This document shows positions 48,050 through 57,023 of a DNA stretch of 64,000 nucleotides, one piece after another. The notes beneath the pieces were generated by a model that worked only from the letters and a program-made list of their open reading frames with translations, made no database searches and had not been told where the DNA came from. This stretch comes from Oceanospirillaceae bacterium. GTDB taxonomy: Bacteria; Pseudomonadota; Gammaproteobacteria; Pseudomonadales; Balneatricaceae. Both the position numbers and the translations under genes were made by a program. Numbering within the stretch: position 1 is the first letter of the stretch; every line of letters starts with the position of its first letter. The stretch covers positions 248,143 through 312,142 of the forward strand of contig JAPYOS010000001.1 in NCBI GenBank assembly GCA_029938085.1. Reading direction: 5' to 3'.

Positions 48050-49392
48050 CCTTACCCACCATTTGTGTAGTCGATGACCATGAAGAAATCCGCAATTCAT
48101 TGGTAGAAATGCTCGAATTGGCGGATTACCAGGTCACGGCCTACGCCAGTGCAGAAGCCGCTTTGCCTCATTTATTGGAGACCTGGCCCGGCATTGTCAT
48201 CAGTGATATTCGTATGCCTAACATGGACGGCTTTGCGTTTTTGGCAGCCTTACAGAAAACAGATACCGATTTACCCGTGATATTAATCACTGGCCATGGC
48301 GATATCCAGATGGCGTTAGGCGCAATTCGCAGCGGGGCTTACGACTTTATCGAAAAACCCTTTCGCCGCGAGCATTTGCTTGAAGTTGTTAAGCGCGCCT
48401 TAGACAAGCGTCAACTGGTGATGGAAAACCGGCATCTAAAAGCCGCCATCGCGGCCCAAGATAATGAGCCCATTATCGGTCAATCAAGCGCCATTAACTT
48501 ACTCAAGCAAAAGATTAGCCGCTTAGCGCAAGCCGATGTTAATACCCTAATCTGTGGCGAAACCGGTACTGGCAAAGAACTGGCGGCCCGGCGCCTGCAC
48601 GAACAAAGCGCCCGTAGTACCGGACCTTTTGTAGCCATCAACTGCGCCGCTTTACCCGAATCGATGATGGAGGCAGAACTGTTTGGCCATGAGGCTGGCG
48701 CCTTTACCGATGCAAAAAAAGCCCGTATTGGTAAATTCGAATACGCCCACAAAGGCACCATATTTTTGGACGAAGTCGAGAGCATCCCACTGTCGCTGGC
48801 AGTCAAAATATTACGTGTACTACAGGAACGTAAAGTCGAGCGCCTCGGTGCAAACCACTCTATCGACATCGATATCCGCGTGGTAGCGGCAACCAAAGCT
48901 GATCTTAAGGCGCTGGCCCAAGAAGGCAAGTTTAGAGAAGACCTTTATTACCGGCTCAACGTGGTTGAATTACATTTACCGCCGTTACGCCAGCGCGATG
49001 ACGACATAATACACCTGTTTCGCTATTTTACCGCCCAAGCCAGCGAAAAATTCAACCTGCCCGAGCCAACACTGTCGCTGCATGTCATTGATACCTTAAT
49101 GCAGCACCCATGGCCTGGTAACGTACGGGAACTGATTAACGTCGCCGAACGTTTTGTACTCACCGATACCTTAATAGACCAAAATACCCTCGCCACCTGG
49201 CAGACGGAAACCGGCAACACCAGCTTACCTGAACGCATGGAGCGCTATGAGAAGCGGCTGATCGAAGAAGCTTTGTCTCAAGCACAAGGGTCTATTAAGC
49301 GCACCTACGAAGGGTTAGGCATCGCCCGCAAAACCCTATATGACAAACTGGCAAAATATAACCTCGACCGCCATCGATTCTTAGATGATTAG
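48046..49392 (+). CDS. dctD: Sigma-54-dependent response regulator DctD
   Basis: Activates dctPQM transcription through sigma-54 when phosphorylated by DctB. The 448 residues comprise a receiver (about 5-120; phospho-aspartate in VISDIRMPNMDGF), an AAA+ domain (about 140-370; Walker A CGETGTGKEL, Walker B GTIFLDEVESI), and a Fis-type helix-turn-helix at the end (IKRTYEGLGIARKTLYDKL). The sigma-54-contact loop, normally GAFTGA, reads GAFTDA. A DctD-like palindrome begins 3 bases after its stop and a consensus sigma-54 promoter 103 bases after it, which supports function despite the substitution. Confidence 0.9.
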   Translation: MTLPTICVVDDHEEIRNSLVEMLELADYQVTAYASAEAALPHLLETWPGIVISDIRMPNMDGFAFLAALQKTDTDLPVILITGHGDIQMALGAIRSGAYDFIEKPFRREHLLEVVKRALDKRQLVMENRHLKAAIAAQDNEPIIGQSSAINLLKQKISRLAQADVNTLICGETGTGKELAARRLHEQSARSTGPFVAINCAALPESMMEAELFGHEAGAFTDAKKARIGKFEYAHKGTIFLDEVESIPLSLAVKILRVLQERKVERLGANHSIDIDIRVVAATKADLKALAQEGKFREDLYYRLNVVELHLPPLRQRDDDIIHLFRYFTAQASEKFNLPEPTLSLHVIDTLMQHPWPGNVRELINVAERFVLTDTLIDQNTLATWQTETGNTSLPERMERYEKRLIEEALSQAQGSIKRTYEGLGIARKTLYDKLAKYNLDRHRFLDD

Positions 49393-49394
49393 GG

Positions 49395-49412
49395 TGTGTG
49401 GATTTCCGCACA
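49395..49412. promoter_or_regulatory. Upstream activator palindrome for DctD
   Basis: TGTGTGGA-TT-TCCGCACA: eight-base arms with one mismatch, 83 bases upstream of the -24 box of the dctP promoter. Position and symmetry suit an enhancer-binding protein. Assignment to DctD is inferred from context. Confidence 0.6.
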
Positions 49413-49495
49413 CTTAGCCATAAATGTGTATAGATCACCTTACATAATCAAACCGAAAAAAATAATATATTGTTGTTTATCAACTAGTTATGTTT

Positions 49496-49511
49496 TGGCA
49501 CGCAAGTTGCT
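49496..49511 (+). promoter_or_regulatory. Sigma-54 promoter of dctPQM
   Basis: TGGCACG, CAAG, TTGCT matches the sigma-54 consensus at every conserved position with correct spacing. Transcription would begin near 49522, about 50 bases before dctP. Confidence 0.9.
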
Positions 49512-49573
49512 TTATGAACCACAGTAGTTCAACTACGCGAATGCTAATAATTGTAATAATAAAGAGGTTCACT

Positions 49574-50587
49574 ATGAAATTATATTTAAAAACAGCTCTA
49601 GCTAGCGCCATGGCGGTGGCTTTAACTGCCACCCCCGCGCAGGCGAGCGACGTGTGTCAAGATGGCGAAATCGTCATCAAATTTAGCCACGTTACTAACA
49701 CCGACAAGCACCCCAAAGGCATTGCCGCCACGGCCTTTGCCGAGCGCGTTAACAGCGAAATGGACGGTAAGGTGTGTTTAGAAGTTTACCCAAACTCAAC
49801 CTTATACGGTGACGGCAAAGTGCTTGAAGCCATGTTGATGGGCGACGTTCAAATGGCCGCGCCTTCTTTATCCAAGTTTGAAAAATACACCAAACAATAC
49901 CGCTTGTTTGACCTGCCATTTATGTTTAAGAACATGGATGCGATTGATGCCTTCCAGTCGTCTGAAACCGGTCAGGACATGAAAAATGCCATGGTTAAGC
50001 GCGGCATACGTGGCCTTGAGTTTTGGCACAACGGCCTAAAGCAATTGTCTGCAACTAAGCCATTGATTGAACCTTCTGATGCAGCGGGCATGAAGTTCCG
50101 TGTCATGGCATCTGACGTGTTAGTAGCACAGTTTAAAGCCCTTGACGCAGTGCCACAGAAAATGGCCTTTAGCGAAGTGTACCAAGGCCTACAGTCTGGC
50201 ACCATTCAAGGTCAAGAAAACACTTACTCCAACATCTACGGCAAAAAGTTCTTCGAAGTCCAAGACAGTATAACCGAGTCTAACCACGGTATCTTAGATT
50301 ATATGGTAGTGACCTCGACTGCATTTTGGGACGAGTTACCCAGCGACATTCGTAATCAGTTAGAAACCATTTTACGTGAAGTGACCGTGTCTCGTAATGC
50401 GCAATCGTTTGCTGTTAACGAAGCCAACAAAGAGGCTATCCTAGCCACTGGCAAGACCATCCATACCCTAACCGACGCCCAACGGGCCGCCTGGAAAGCT
50501 GCCATGCTACCAGTATGGGACCAGTTTAAGGATGACGTAGGCCAAGCCAACATCGACGCGGCGCAAGCCATTAACGCACAATATTAA
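49574..50587 (+). CDS. dctP: TRAP dicarboxylate transporter, periplasmic binding protein DctP
   Basis: Captures C4-dicarboxylates such as malate, succinate and fumarate in the periplasm for the DctQM permease. Start ATG at 49574, behind AAAGAGG; the 337-residue product opens with a signal peptide cut near AQASDV. TRAP signatures are IKFSHVTNTDKHPKG at the mature N-terminus, EVYPNSTLYGD, the substrate-salt-bridge arginine in MKFRVMAS, and IQGQENTYSNIY. Expression should be high under sigma-54 control; a stable hairpin follows the stop. Confidence 0.94.
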   Translation: MKLYLKTALASAMAVALTATPAQASDVCQDGEIVIKFSHVTNTDKHPKGIAATAFAERVNSEMDGKVCLEVYPNSTLYGDGKVLEAMLMGDVQMAAPSLSKFEKYTKQYRLFDLPFMFKNMDAIDAFQSSETGQDMKNAMVKRGIRGLEFWHNGLKQLSATKPLIEPSDAAGMKFRVMASDVLVAQFKALDAVPQKMAFSEVYQGLQSGTIQGQENTYSNIYGKKFFEVQDSITESNHGILDYMVVTSTAFWDELPSDIRNQLETILREVTVSRNAQSFAVNEANKEAILATGKTIHTLTDAQRAAWKAAMLPVWDQFKDDVGQANIDAAQAINAQY

Positions 50588-50610
50588 TTATTGTTGTTAA
50601 CCCGTCTGCC

Positions 50611-50630
50611 GCCCCCAGTTTACTGGGGGC
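50611..50630 (+). other. Strong intercistronic hairpin between dctP and dctQ
   Basis: GCCCCCAG-TTTA-CTGGGGGC is a perfect eight-pair stem with no following T-run, so it is not a classic terminator. Such hairpins commonly protect an upstream mRNA segment from 3' exonucleases, giving more binding protein than permease. That role is inferred. Confidence 0.65.
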
Positions 50631-50657
50631 ACCTCTATTACGTATTAGGTGGTATGT

Positions 50658-51383
50658 ATGTCCACTCCCGCATTAACCAAACTTAGTATTGCCGAACGCC
50701 TTGAGCGCAATTTTCTTGCCGGTTTACTGGGTTTGATGACCATGATCACCTTTGCCAATGTGGTGATAAGAAAGCTACAAGAAATGGATTTTTGGCGCAG
50801 CGACTGGTTTGCACCATGGGCTGATCCTTTGTCTACCTTTGGTTTGCAGTCCTTAGAAACCACCGTGTTTTTGTTTGCCTGGATGGGCATCATTGGCACT
50901 GCCTATATGGTGCGTATCAAAGCCCAATTGGGTGTTGATGTGGCACTCAACTATATGTCGCCCGGTTGGCGCAAGGCATCAGCCTTGTTCGCCGTAAGCG
51001 CTTGTTTGCTCTATACCTTATTATTACTTAAGGGCAGCTGGGACTATTGGGCCCCATTTGCCAACTTACCACCCACTGAGGGCCGTATTTGGCCTGAGGG
51101 TTTTAAATCTCGCTATTTGAGCCAAGGCTATTACGAAGTCAACGACATTGTAATGCCAGACTGGGCTCAGTTTATGGGCGACTGGTTTAACGAGGGCGAT
51201 GAGTACGAAAAGATTCCCCGTTTTATCCCTTATTTTGCCTTGCCGTTTGGCATGGCCTTATTGTTATGGCGCTATCTAAGGGTAGCCGTAGATGTGATGC
51301 AAGGCAAAGCCAATATGATTATTGCCAGCCACGAAGCCGAAGACTTGGTTGATCAAGCCGCTGCCGCTGCAGACAAGGATTAA
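50658..51383 (+). CDS. dctQ: TRAP transporter small permease DctQ
   Basis: The small membrane subunit of the TRAP transporter: 241 residues from ATG 50658 (MSTPALTKLSIAERL). About four membrane helices are seen (near 20-40, 70-90, 110-130 and 195-215). Between the third and fourth lies an aromatic, acidic loop of some 65 residues (GRIWPEGFKSRYL...NEGDEYEKIP), larger than in most DctQ proteins of 160-200 residues. It ends 4 bases before dctM. Confidence 0.88.
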   Translation: MSTPALTKLSIAERLERNFLAGLLGLMTMITFANVVIRKLQEMDFWRSDWFAPWADPLSTFGLQSLETTVFLFAWMGIIGTAYMVRIKAQLGVDVALNYMSPGWRKASALFAVSACLLYTLLLLKGSWDYWAPFANLPPTEGRIWPEGFKSRYLSQGYYEVNDIVMPDWAQFMGDWFNEGDEYEKIPRFIPYFALPFGMALLLWRYLRVAVDVMQGKANMIIASHEAEDLVDQAAAAADKD

Positions 51384-51387
51384 CCCC

Positions 51388-52764
51388 ATGGAAGCCCTGT
51401 ATTTATTTATCTTGGTTATTTTATTGCTCTTGGTAGGTGTACCTATCGCCGTATCCCTTGGCCTGAGCTCTATTTTGTTTTTGTTAGTGTATTCCGACAG
51501 TTCCCTCGCATCGGTTGCGCAAACCTTATTTTCGGCCTTCGAAGGCCACTACACGTTATTGGCCATCCCCTTCTTTATCTTGGCCTCCAGCTTTATGTCT
51601 ACCGGTGGCGTAGCGAAGCGTATTATCCGTTTTTCTATTGCCTGTGTAGGCCATTTTCACGGTGGCTTAGCCATTGCGGGTGTGTTTGCTTGCATGATGT
51701 TTGCTGCCCTGTCTGGCTCGTCGCCAGCCACTGTGGTCGCTATTGGATCAATTGTCATCGCCGCCATGCGCAAAGTCGGCTACAGCAAAGACTTTGCCGC
51801 TGGCGTCATTTGTAATGCTGGCACATTGGGAATCTTAATTCCACCTTCCATCGTTATGGTGGTTTATGCCGCCGCTACGGATGTATCGGTGGGGCGTATG
51901 TTCTTAGCAGGCGTCATACCGGGTTTGTTGGCCGGCACTATGCTCATGGTGGCGATTTATTTTTATGCGCGCTACAAAGGCATGCCTAAAGGTGAATGGG
52001 CTGGCTGGACCGAAGTATTGGGCGCAGCCCGTGCCGCCAGCTGGGGTTTGTTCTTAGTGGTGATTATTCTTGGCGGGATTTATGGGGGTTATTTCACCCC
52101 TACAGAGGCCGCTGCAGTGGCGTCCGTTTACGCCTTCATCGTGTCGATGTATATCTACCGAGACATGGGGCCATTAAAAGGCACCGCAGGCGGGGCACCC
52201 TTGTCGCTCGCCAAACACCCACAAGCCTTGTTTACCGCTTGGTTTCATAAAGACACGCGGCAAACCTTGTTTGATGCGGGCCGTTTGTCGGTCACTTTGT
52301 TGTTCATCATTGCCAACGCCCTCATTCTAAAACACGTACTGACCGACGAACAGATTCCCCAAACCATCGCCACAGCGATGCTTGCGGCAGGCCTTGGGCC
52401 GATTATGTTCTTGGTCATGGTGAACGTGATCTTACTAATTGGAGGCCAATTTATGGAGCCGTCTGGCCTCATCGTTATTGTGGCACCGCTGGTATTTCCT
52501 ATTGCCATTGAGTTGGGTATCGACCCTATTCACCTAGGCATAATTATGGTCGTCAACATGGAAATAGGCATGATCACACCACCGGTGGGCCTCAACCTGT
52601 TTGTCACTTCGGGAGTGGCCGGTATGTCGGTGATGCGGGTCGTGAAAGCCGCCACACCGTGGCTAGCCATTTTGTTTGTATTCCTTATTATGGTGACTTA
52701 CATTCCGGCACTATCAACCTTCTTACCCACCTACTTCATGGGTCCAGAAATCATCACCAGATAA
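51388..52764 (+). CDS. dctM: TRAP transporter large permease DctM
   Basis: The sodium-driven transport subunit, 458 residues with about 12 membrane helices, of the ion-transporter superfamily. Start ATG at 51388, four bases after the dctQ stop. Signatures: AIPFFILASSFMSTGGVAKR, ALSGSSPATVVAIGSI, GTLGILIPPSIVMVVYA and, near the end, GMITPPVGLNLFV. It converges on a chemoreceptor gene 6 bases away with no evident terminator. Confidence 0.94.
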   Translation: MEALYLFILVILLLLVGVPIAVSLGLSSILFLLVYSDSSLASVAQTLFSAFEGHYTLLAIPFFILASSFMSTGGVAKRIIRFSIACVGHFHGGLAIAGVFACMMFAALSGSSPATVVAIGSIVIAAMRKVGYSKDFAAGVICNAGTLGILIPPSIVMVVYAAATDVSVGRMFLAGVIPGLLAGTMLMVAIYFYARYKGMPKGEWAGWTEVLGAARAASWGLFLVVIILGGIYGGYFTPTEAAAVASVYAFIVSMYIYRDMGPLKGTAGGAPLSLAKHPQALFTAWFHKDTRQTLFDAGRLSVTLLFIIANALILKHVLTDEQIPQTIATAMLAAGLGPIMFLVMVNVILLIGGQFMEPSGLIVIVAPLVFPIAIELGIDPIHLGIIMVVNMEIGMITPPVGLNLFVTSGVAGMSVMRVVKAATPWLAILFVFLIMVTYIPALSTFLPTYFMGPEIITR

Positions 52765-52770
52765 ACACCC

Positions 52771-55287
52771 CTAACGTAAGTCAGACACCAAGTGTTTAAT
52801 GTCTTGGTGCTCTGGCATGGGTTTGGGTTTGGCTTGGGCTAACGCTGGGCTTGGGTGTTGTTCTTCTAGTTTAAAGAACTGCATTAACTCGTTCAATTCT
52901 GCGGCTTGATCTGTTAACGCTCCCGCTGCGGCCGCAGACTCTTCGACTAGGGCCGAGTTCTGTTGGTTAAGCGAATCCAACTGTGCCACCGCATGGTTAA
53001 CCTGCTCAATACCTGACGCTTGTTCATTACTGGCACTGGCAATTTCGCTAACGGTAAATGCCACCATGTCTAAGGATTGGCGGATCTTATCAAGCGCTTC
53101 ACCGGTTTGCTTGACCAAATGGCTGCCTTGCTCAACCCGTGCACCGCTATCGTTAATGAGGCCGGTAATGTCTTTAGCGGCATCTGCTGCGCGTTGCGCC
53201 AAGGAACGTACTTCGCCTGCCACTACCGCAAATCCACGGCCGTGCTCGCCGGCTCTTGCGGCTTCAACCGAGGCGTTAAGGGCCAACAGGTTAGTTTGAA
53301 AAGCAATGCCATCGATCAAGCTAATAATGTCGGCAATTTTGCGGCTCGACTGGGCAATTTCGCCCATTGATTCAACCGCTTGGGCAACCACAGTACCACT
53401 GGCCTGAGCTTGTTCCATGGAGTCGCGCATCAAGTTGTTGGCTTTCTCTGAATTGTCTGCATTGAGGCGTACCGAACTGGCCATTTGCTCCATGCTGGCT
53501 GCCGTCTCTTCTAACGATGAGGCTTGCGTGGCCGTACGGTTCGTCAGGTCTTCGCCACCACGCGCGATTTCGTCGGCGCCGCGGTGCACTTCTTGGCCCA
53601 TAGCGCGTACATCGGCGACGATGCCTGCCACGCTGGAGCTGGTGCCATTGAGAGCAATCGCAATGTTATTGAGTTCGCCTTCGTAGTTATCGCTCATGGT
53701 TTGGCTCAGGTCACCCTCACTGATGGCAGACGCCACTCGAGTAACGTCTTCAACAGCTTGCTCTAGGGCGTCCATGGAATGGTTAATGTCTTGCTTGAGG
53801 CGATTTAAATCGCCCTCTAAGTCGACCTTGATACGGCGGCTAAATTGGCCTTGAGCGAGGTCCTGCATCACCTCACCAATCTCTCCCAGTGCGGTTTCCA
53901 TGGTGGCCATGGCATGGTCCACTTGCTGCCGAAAACCGCCTTCAATATCGCCCTGCACACGCGCACTAAAGTCGCCAGAAGCCAAGCTAGCCATGACTTG
54001 CTCTAACGACTTCATCGTGGTTTCTACGCTGTCGGCTGAATTATTAGTGGCATCCTTAAGGCTGCTAAAGTTACCCACTAAAGGCAGGTCTACTCGGTGG
54101 CTAAAATCACCCGTTGCCACGGCACCCATCACCTTATTAATTTGGCCAATGGCGCTTTCCTGGCGTTGCAGTAGGCTATTTAATGCTAAACCAGCTTGGC
54201 CGGTTTCATCTTTACTGGGGTTTCTATAACGAATCGATAAGTCGCCCGTTTGCTCTACTTCACCAATCACGTGGGCCAGCACCAGCATCGGTTTGGCAAT
54301 GATACCGGCAAACATAAAGGCCAAAACAACCACCAACGCTGCACCTACTGCGGCGATGATCAACATGGTATTTTGTAACTGCGCAATAGGCGCAAACGCT
54401 TCGGCCTCATCAATTTCGGCTAAAATATTCCACACCACACTATCAGTCAGGGGTAACGGGGCGTAGGCTGACAACACTGGGTTACCGTTGTAGTCAATGA
54501 CAATTTGGCTGCCGGTAATACCGGCTAACGATTGGCGACTGGCCAGCGTGTCGACCTTACCTAACTCAGGATTTGCGAACGAGGCATTCACACTGTGATT
54601 AATAGGGTCTAAGAATGAGTCGGAGCGCATCAATAAATCCGCACCCACTAAGTAGCTTTCGCCGGTTGCACCCATACCAGTACGCTCGGCCATAATGTGG
54701 TCAATACCCGCGATAGAAACTTGCATGGCCAACACCATCACCGTTTCGCCTTTAACTTTAACGGGTGCCGCGATAAACGCTGCCGGGTCGCCATTACTAG
54801 GCGCATAGGGCGCAAGATCCGACATATGGTATTGTTGGTCCGCTATAACGCTTCGCACCACTTGGCCTAGGCCGGAATCTTTGTACACCCCCGACACCAA
54901 ATTAGTTTGGTAGTCGGCTTCTTGAGTGACGCTGTAGAAACAGTAGCCCTCTAGGTCGAGTAAGAACAGGTCGTAGTAGTCGTTACGTTTGATGTAACGA
55001 CTGAACATGGATTGACCATCTTCGTCTAATTCAACGATAGCGGTTTCTAAACCCTGCTTCTCGATCACTAAGGCTAGGTTGTCAGCTAGGGTTTCGATGC
55101 CGTTTTGGGCATCTTGGAAGTGCTGCTGAATTTGATTGGCTTTAATGGTCCGCTGCGCCTGTAACTGTTCGAACGCTTGGGTTTCTAGGGCTGCTCGGCT
55201 ATTTTGTAGGCTCACCAAACCAATCACTAAGGCGGGTACAATGCCAACTATTAAGATCAAGGCAATGAGTTTTTGCTTTAAGTTCAT
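52771..55287 (-). CDS. Methyl-accepting chemotaxis protein with stacked HAMP units
   Basis: A chemoreceptor of 838 residues. Membrane helix 1 (about 5-28), a periplasmic double-Cache-like domain to about 300, and helix 2 (about 307-330) lead into a long cytosolic part. After the membrane HAMP come at least four further HAMP-like repeats, recognised by [36 protein letters not shown] and [12 protein letters not shown]. The signalling hairpin tip, with [20 protein letters not shown], lies near 665. No C-terminal CheR-tethering pentapeptide is seen. Ligand unknown; being beside dct, a dicarboxylate receptor is possible. Confidence 0.9.
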   Translation of the reverse strand: MNLKQKLIALILIVGIVPALVIGLVSLQNSRAALETQAFEQLQAQRTIKANQIQQHFQDAQNGIETLADNLALVIEKQGLETAIVELDEDGQSMFSRYIKRNDYYDLFLLDLEGYCFYSVTQEADYQTNLVSGVYKDSGLGQVVRSVIADQQYHMSDLAPYAPSNGDPAAFIAAPVKVKGETVMVLAMQVSIAGIDHIMAERTGMGATGESYLVGADLLMRSDSFLDPINHSVNASFANPELGKVDTLASRQSLAGITGSQIVIDYNGNPVLSAYAPLPLTDSVVWNILAEIDEAEAFAPIAQLQNTMLIIAAVGAALVVVLAFMFAGIIAKPMLVLAHVIGEVEQTGDLSIRYRNPSKDETGQAGLALNSLLQRQESAIGQINKVMGAVATGDFSHRVDLPLVGNFSSLKDATNNSADSVETTMKSLEQVMASLASGDFSARVQGDIEGGFRQQVDHAMATMETALGEIGEVMQDLAQGQFSRRIKVDLEGDLNRLKQDINHSMDALEQAVEDVTRVASAISEGDLSQTMSDNYEGELNNIAIALNGTSSSVAGIVADVRAMGQEVHRGADEIARGGEDLTNRTATQASSLEETAASMEQMASSVRLNADNSEKANNLMRDSMEQAQASGTVVAQAVESMGEIAQSSRKIADIISLIDGIAFQTNLLALNASVEAARAGEHGRGFAVVAGEVRSLAQRAADAAKDITGLINDSGARVEQGSHLVKQTGEALDKIRQSLDMVAFTVSEIASASNEQASGIEQVNHAVAQLDSLNQQNSALVEESAAAAGALTDQAAELNELMQFFKLEEQHPSPALAQAKPKPMPEHQDIKHLVSDLR

Positions 55288-55365
55288 GTGTGTCCTTACT
55301 TTGCCACAAGTTATAGTGAGTTAACCAATACTAACATTTGCACTCTAGCCGTGTAAAAAAGCGGC

Positions 55366-56106
55366 TCAAAACTGATAGGGAAATTCTGCTTGTTGCTCAA
55401 TAGCTTGTAATAAATCAGCGTCAGCCCCCGCGCCCCATTGATTAGTATAGACCAAATCCCCTAAAAGCAAACGCTGGCGCCAACCTTTGTTAGCTAATTC
55501 TGGGGTGGCCAAAAAGTGATCCACATACCCTACACATAGATAGGCAATGGGCACGATAGCATCAGGAATACCCAAAACCTTCTTCAGTTCATGGGGATCC
55601 ATAATACTCACCCAGCCCACACCCAAGCCTTCTGCTCGCGCGGCGAGCCACAAGTTTTGTACGGCACACACGCTACTAAACAAGTCCATTTCTGGCATTT
55701 GTTGGCGCCCTAAAACCACGGGGCCAGCCCGCTCTCTGTCGCAGGTAATACATATGTTTAGTGGGGCATCGAGAATGCCAGCCAGTTTGAGTTGCCGGTA
55801 TTGCTGCTGCCGCTCATCTTCAAACTCATTGGCCGCCGCCTCATTGGCATGTTGATAGAGCCCGTGGACTTGCTGCTTTACCGCTTCATCTTTAACCAAG
55901 GTAAAGTTCCAGGGCTGCATAAAACCCACGGAAGGCGCATGGTGCGCGGCGTACAAAACCCGCGCCAATACATCATCGGGTACCGGATCTGGCTTAAACT
56001 GGCTGCGTACGTCACGGCGGTTAAATAAGGTTTTATAAAGCCCGTGTCTATCTTCTTCGGCAAACGCCAAGTCTTGTTGATGGGCATCGGTGGGGGTAAC
56101 AAACAT
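55366..56106 (-). CDS. bluB: 5,6-dimethylbenzimidazole synthase BluB
   Basis: Breaks up reduced FMN with oxygen to form the lower ligand of vitamin B12. The 246 residues have the nitroreductase-like fold with BluB signatures: FNRRDVRSQFKPDPV (FMN contact), LYAAHHAPSVGFMQPWNF, QNLWLAARAEGLGVGWVSI, and YLCVGYVDHF. It stands alone, with no other cobalamin gene and no B12 riboswitch that I could recognise upstream. The enzyme would serve B12 synthesis or remodelling of salvaged precursors. Confidence 0.9.
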   Translation of the reverse strand: MFVTPTDAHQQDLAFAEEDRHGLYKTLFNRRDVRSQFKPDPVPDDVLARVLYAAHHAPSVGFMQPWNFTLVKDEAVKQQVHGLYQHANEAAANEFEDERQQQYRQLKLAGILDAPLNICITCDRERAGPVVLGRQQMPEMDLFSSVCAVQNLWLAARAEGLGVGWVSIMDPHELKKVLGIPDAIVPIAYLCVGYVDHFLATPELANKGWRQRLLLGDLVYTNQWGAGADADLLQAIEQQAEFPYQF

Positions 56107-56324
56107 GAGTCATTCCTAGAGTAAACGAAGTGTAGGGCCGAAGCTCTTTATAAAGGCCTAAGTGGCTGGGGTCAAGGCACATGGCGGATGTACATATAAA
56201 GACGACGATTATGGAAATGTGATGGAGATTGCAGCCCCTTGCTGCGATACGTTAGCGCGCCCCAGTCGCCTGTGCTAACTTAGTTGGCTTATAGAGTGGG
56301 TGCCAACACCCTTGGAAATTTGTC

Positions 56325-57023
56325 ATGACTGCTAACGCCTTAGTCGCTATTGTCGAAGACGACACGGATCAGCGTGTCAATTATTGTACCGCATTGGAAA
56401 AGCGCTTTATCAAAGTACAGTCCTTTGCCACCAAACAAGCAGCCCTCGACGGTTTGAGCCGAACTCGCCCAGACTTATTAGTCTTAGATATCATTCTGGA
56501 TCAAGAATACGATGCTGGTTTTGACCTGTACAGCCAGCTGTGCCACCTGCACCCAGACTTGCCAGTATTATTTTTGACCGAACGCATAGGCGATATTGAT
56601 ACCGTATCCGGCCTACGTATGGGCGCATGGGACTACCAACCTAAACCCATCAGTATTGACTACTTTGTGGCTAAGGTTGAATCCTTGTTGCGTTTGACCA
56701 AGCATAACCCTAAGTTCGCAGCCGAAAAAGTGGTGACGCGTGGCCAATTATGCATCGACATCCAGCGGCACACCGTACACTGGTGTGGCCAACAGGTGGC
56801 CGACATTACGGTGACCGAATTCAAACTGCTGGAAGCCTTGAGTCAATACCCCAACACCATCAATACCTACCAAGGCTTGGCTGCCGCCACATTAGGCGGG
56901 GTGGTGGCCAATAATACCGTAAGTACCCATATTAGTAACATTAAGCGCAAGTTCATTCGCGTAGACCCAAGCTTTGCCGCCATTAGGGCTGAGTATGGTC
57001 AAGGTTATCGCTGGCGTGAATAA
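56325..57023 (+). CDS. Response regulator resembling the proteobacterial dedicated sortase regulator PdsR
   Basis: A 232-residue OmpR-type regulator: receiver domain (about 8-122) with acidic pair VEDDTDQR and phospho-aspartate in LLVLDIILDQEYDAGFDLY, then a winged-helix DNA-binding domain ending AEYGQGYRWRE. The insertion after the phospho-aspartate (DQEYDAGFDLY) and DTVSGLRMGAWDY closely recall PdsR of the sortase-linked two-component system. The conserved threonine-region reads LTERIGD and the lysine is in YQPKPIS. It overlaps the next kinase gene, so they form one pair. Confidence 0.8.
   Translation: MTANALVAIVEDDTDQRVNYCTALEKRFIKVQSFATKQAALDGLSRTRPDLLVLDIILDQEYDAGFDLYSQLCHLHPDLPVLFLTERIGDIDTVSGLRMGAWDYQPKPISIDYFVAKVESLLRLTKHNPKFAAEKVVTRGQLCIDIQRHTVHWCGQQVADITVTEFKLLEALSQYPNTINTYQGLAAATLGGVVANNTVSTHISNIKRKFIRVDPSFAAIRAEYGQGYRWRE

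Noticed and set aside
48480-48929. 149-codon open frame antisense to dctD
   Set aside because: Composition follows the reversed dctD codons; no ribosome site or domain.
56107-56324. Possible cobalamin riboswitch upstream of bluB
   Set aside because: I searched the minus strand for the B12 box and receptor core and saw neither.
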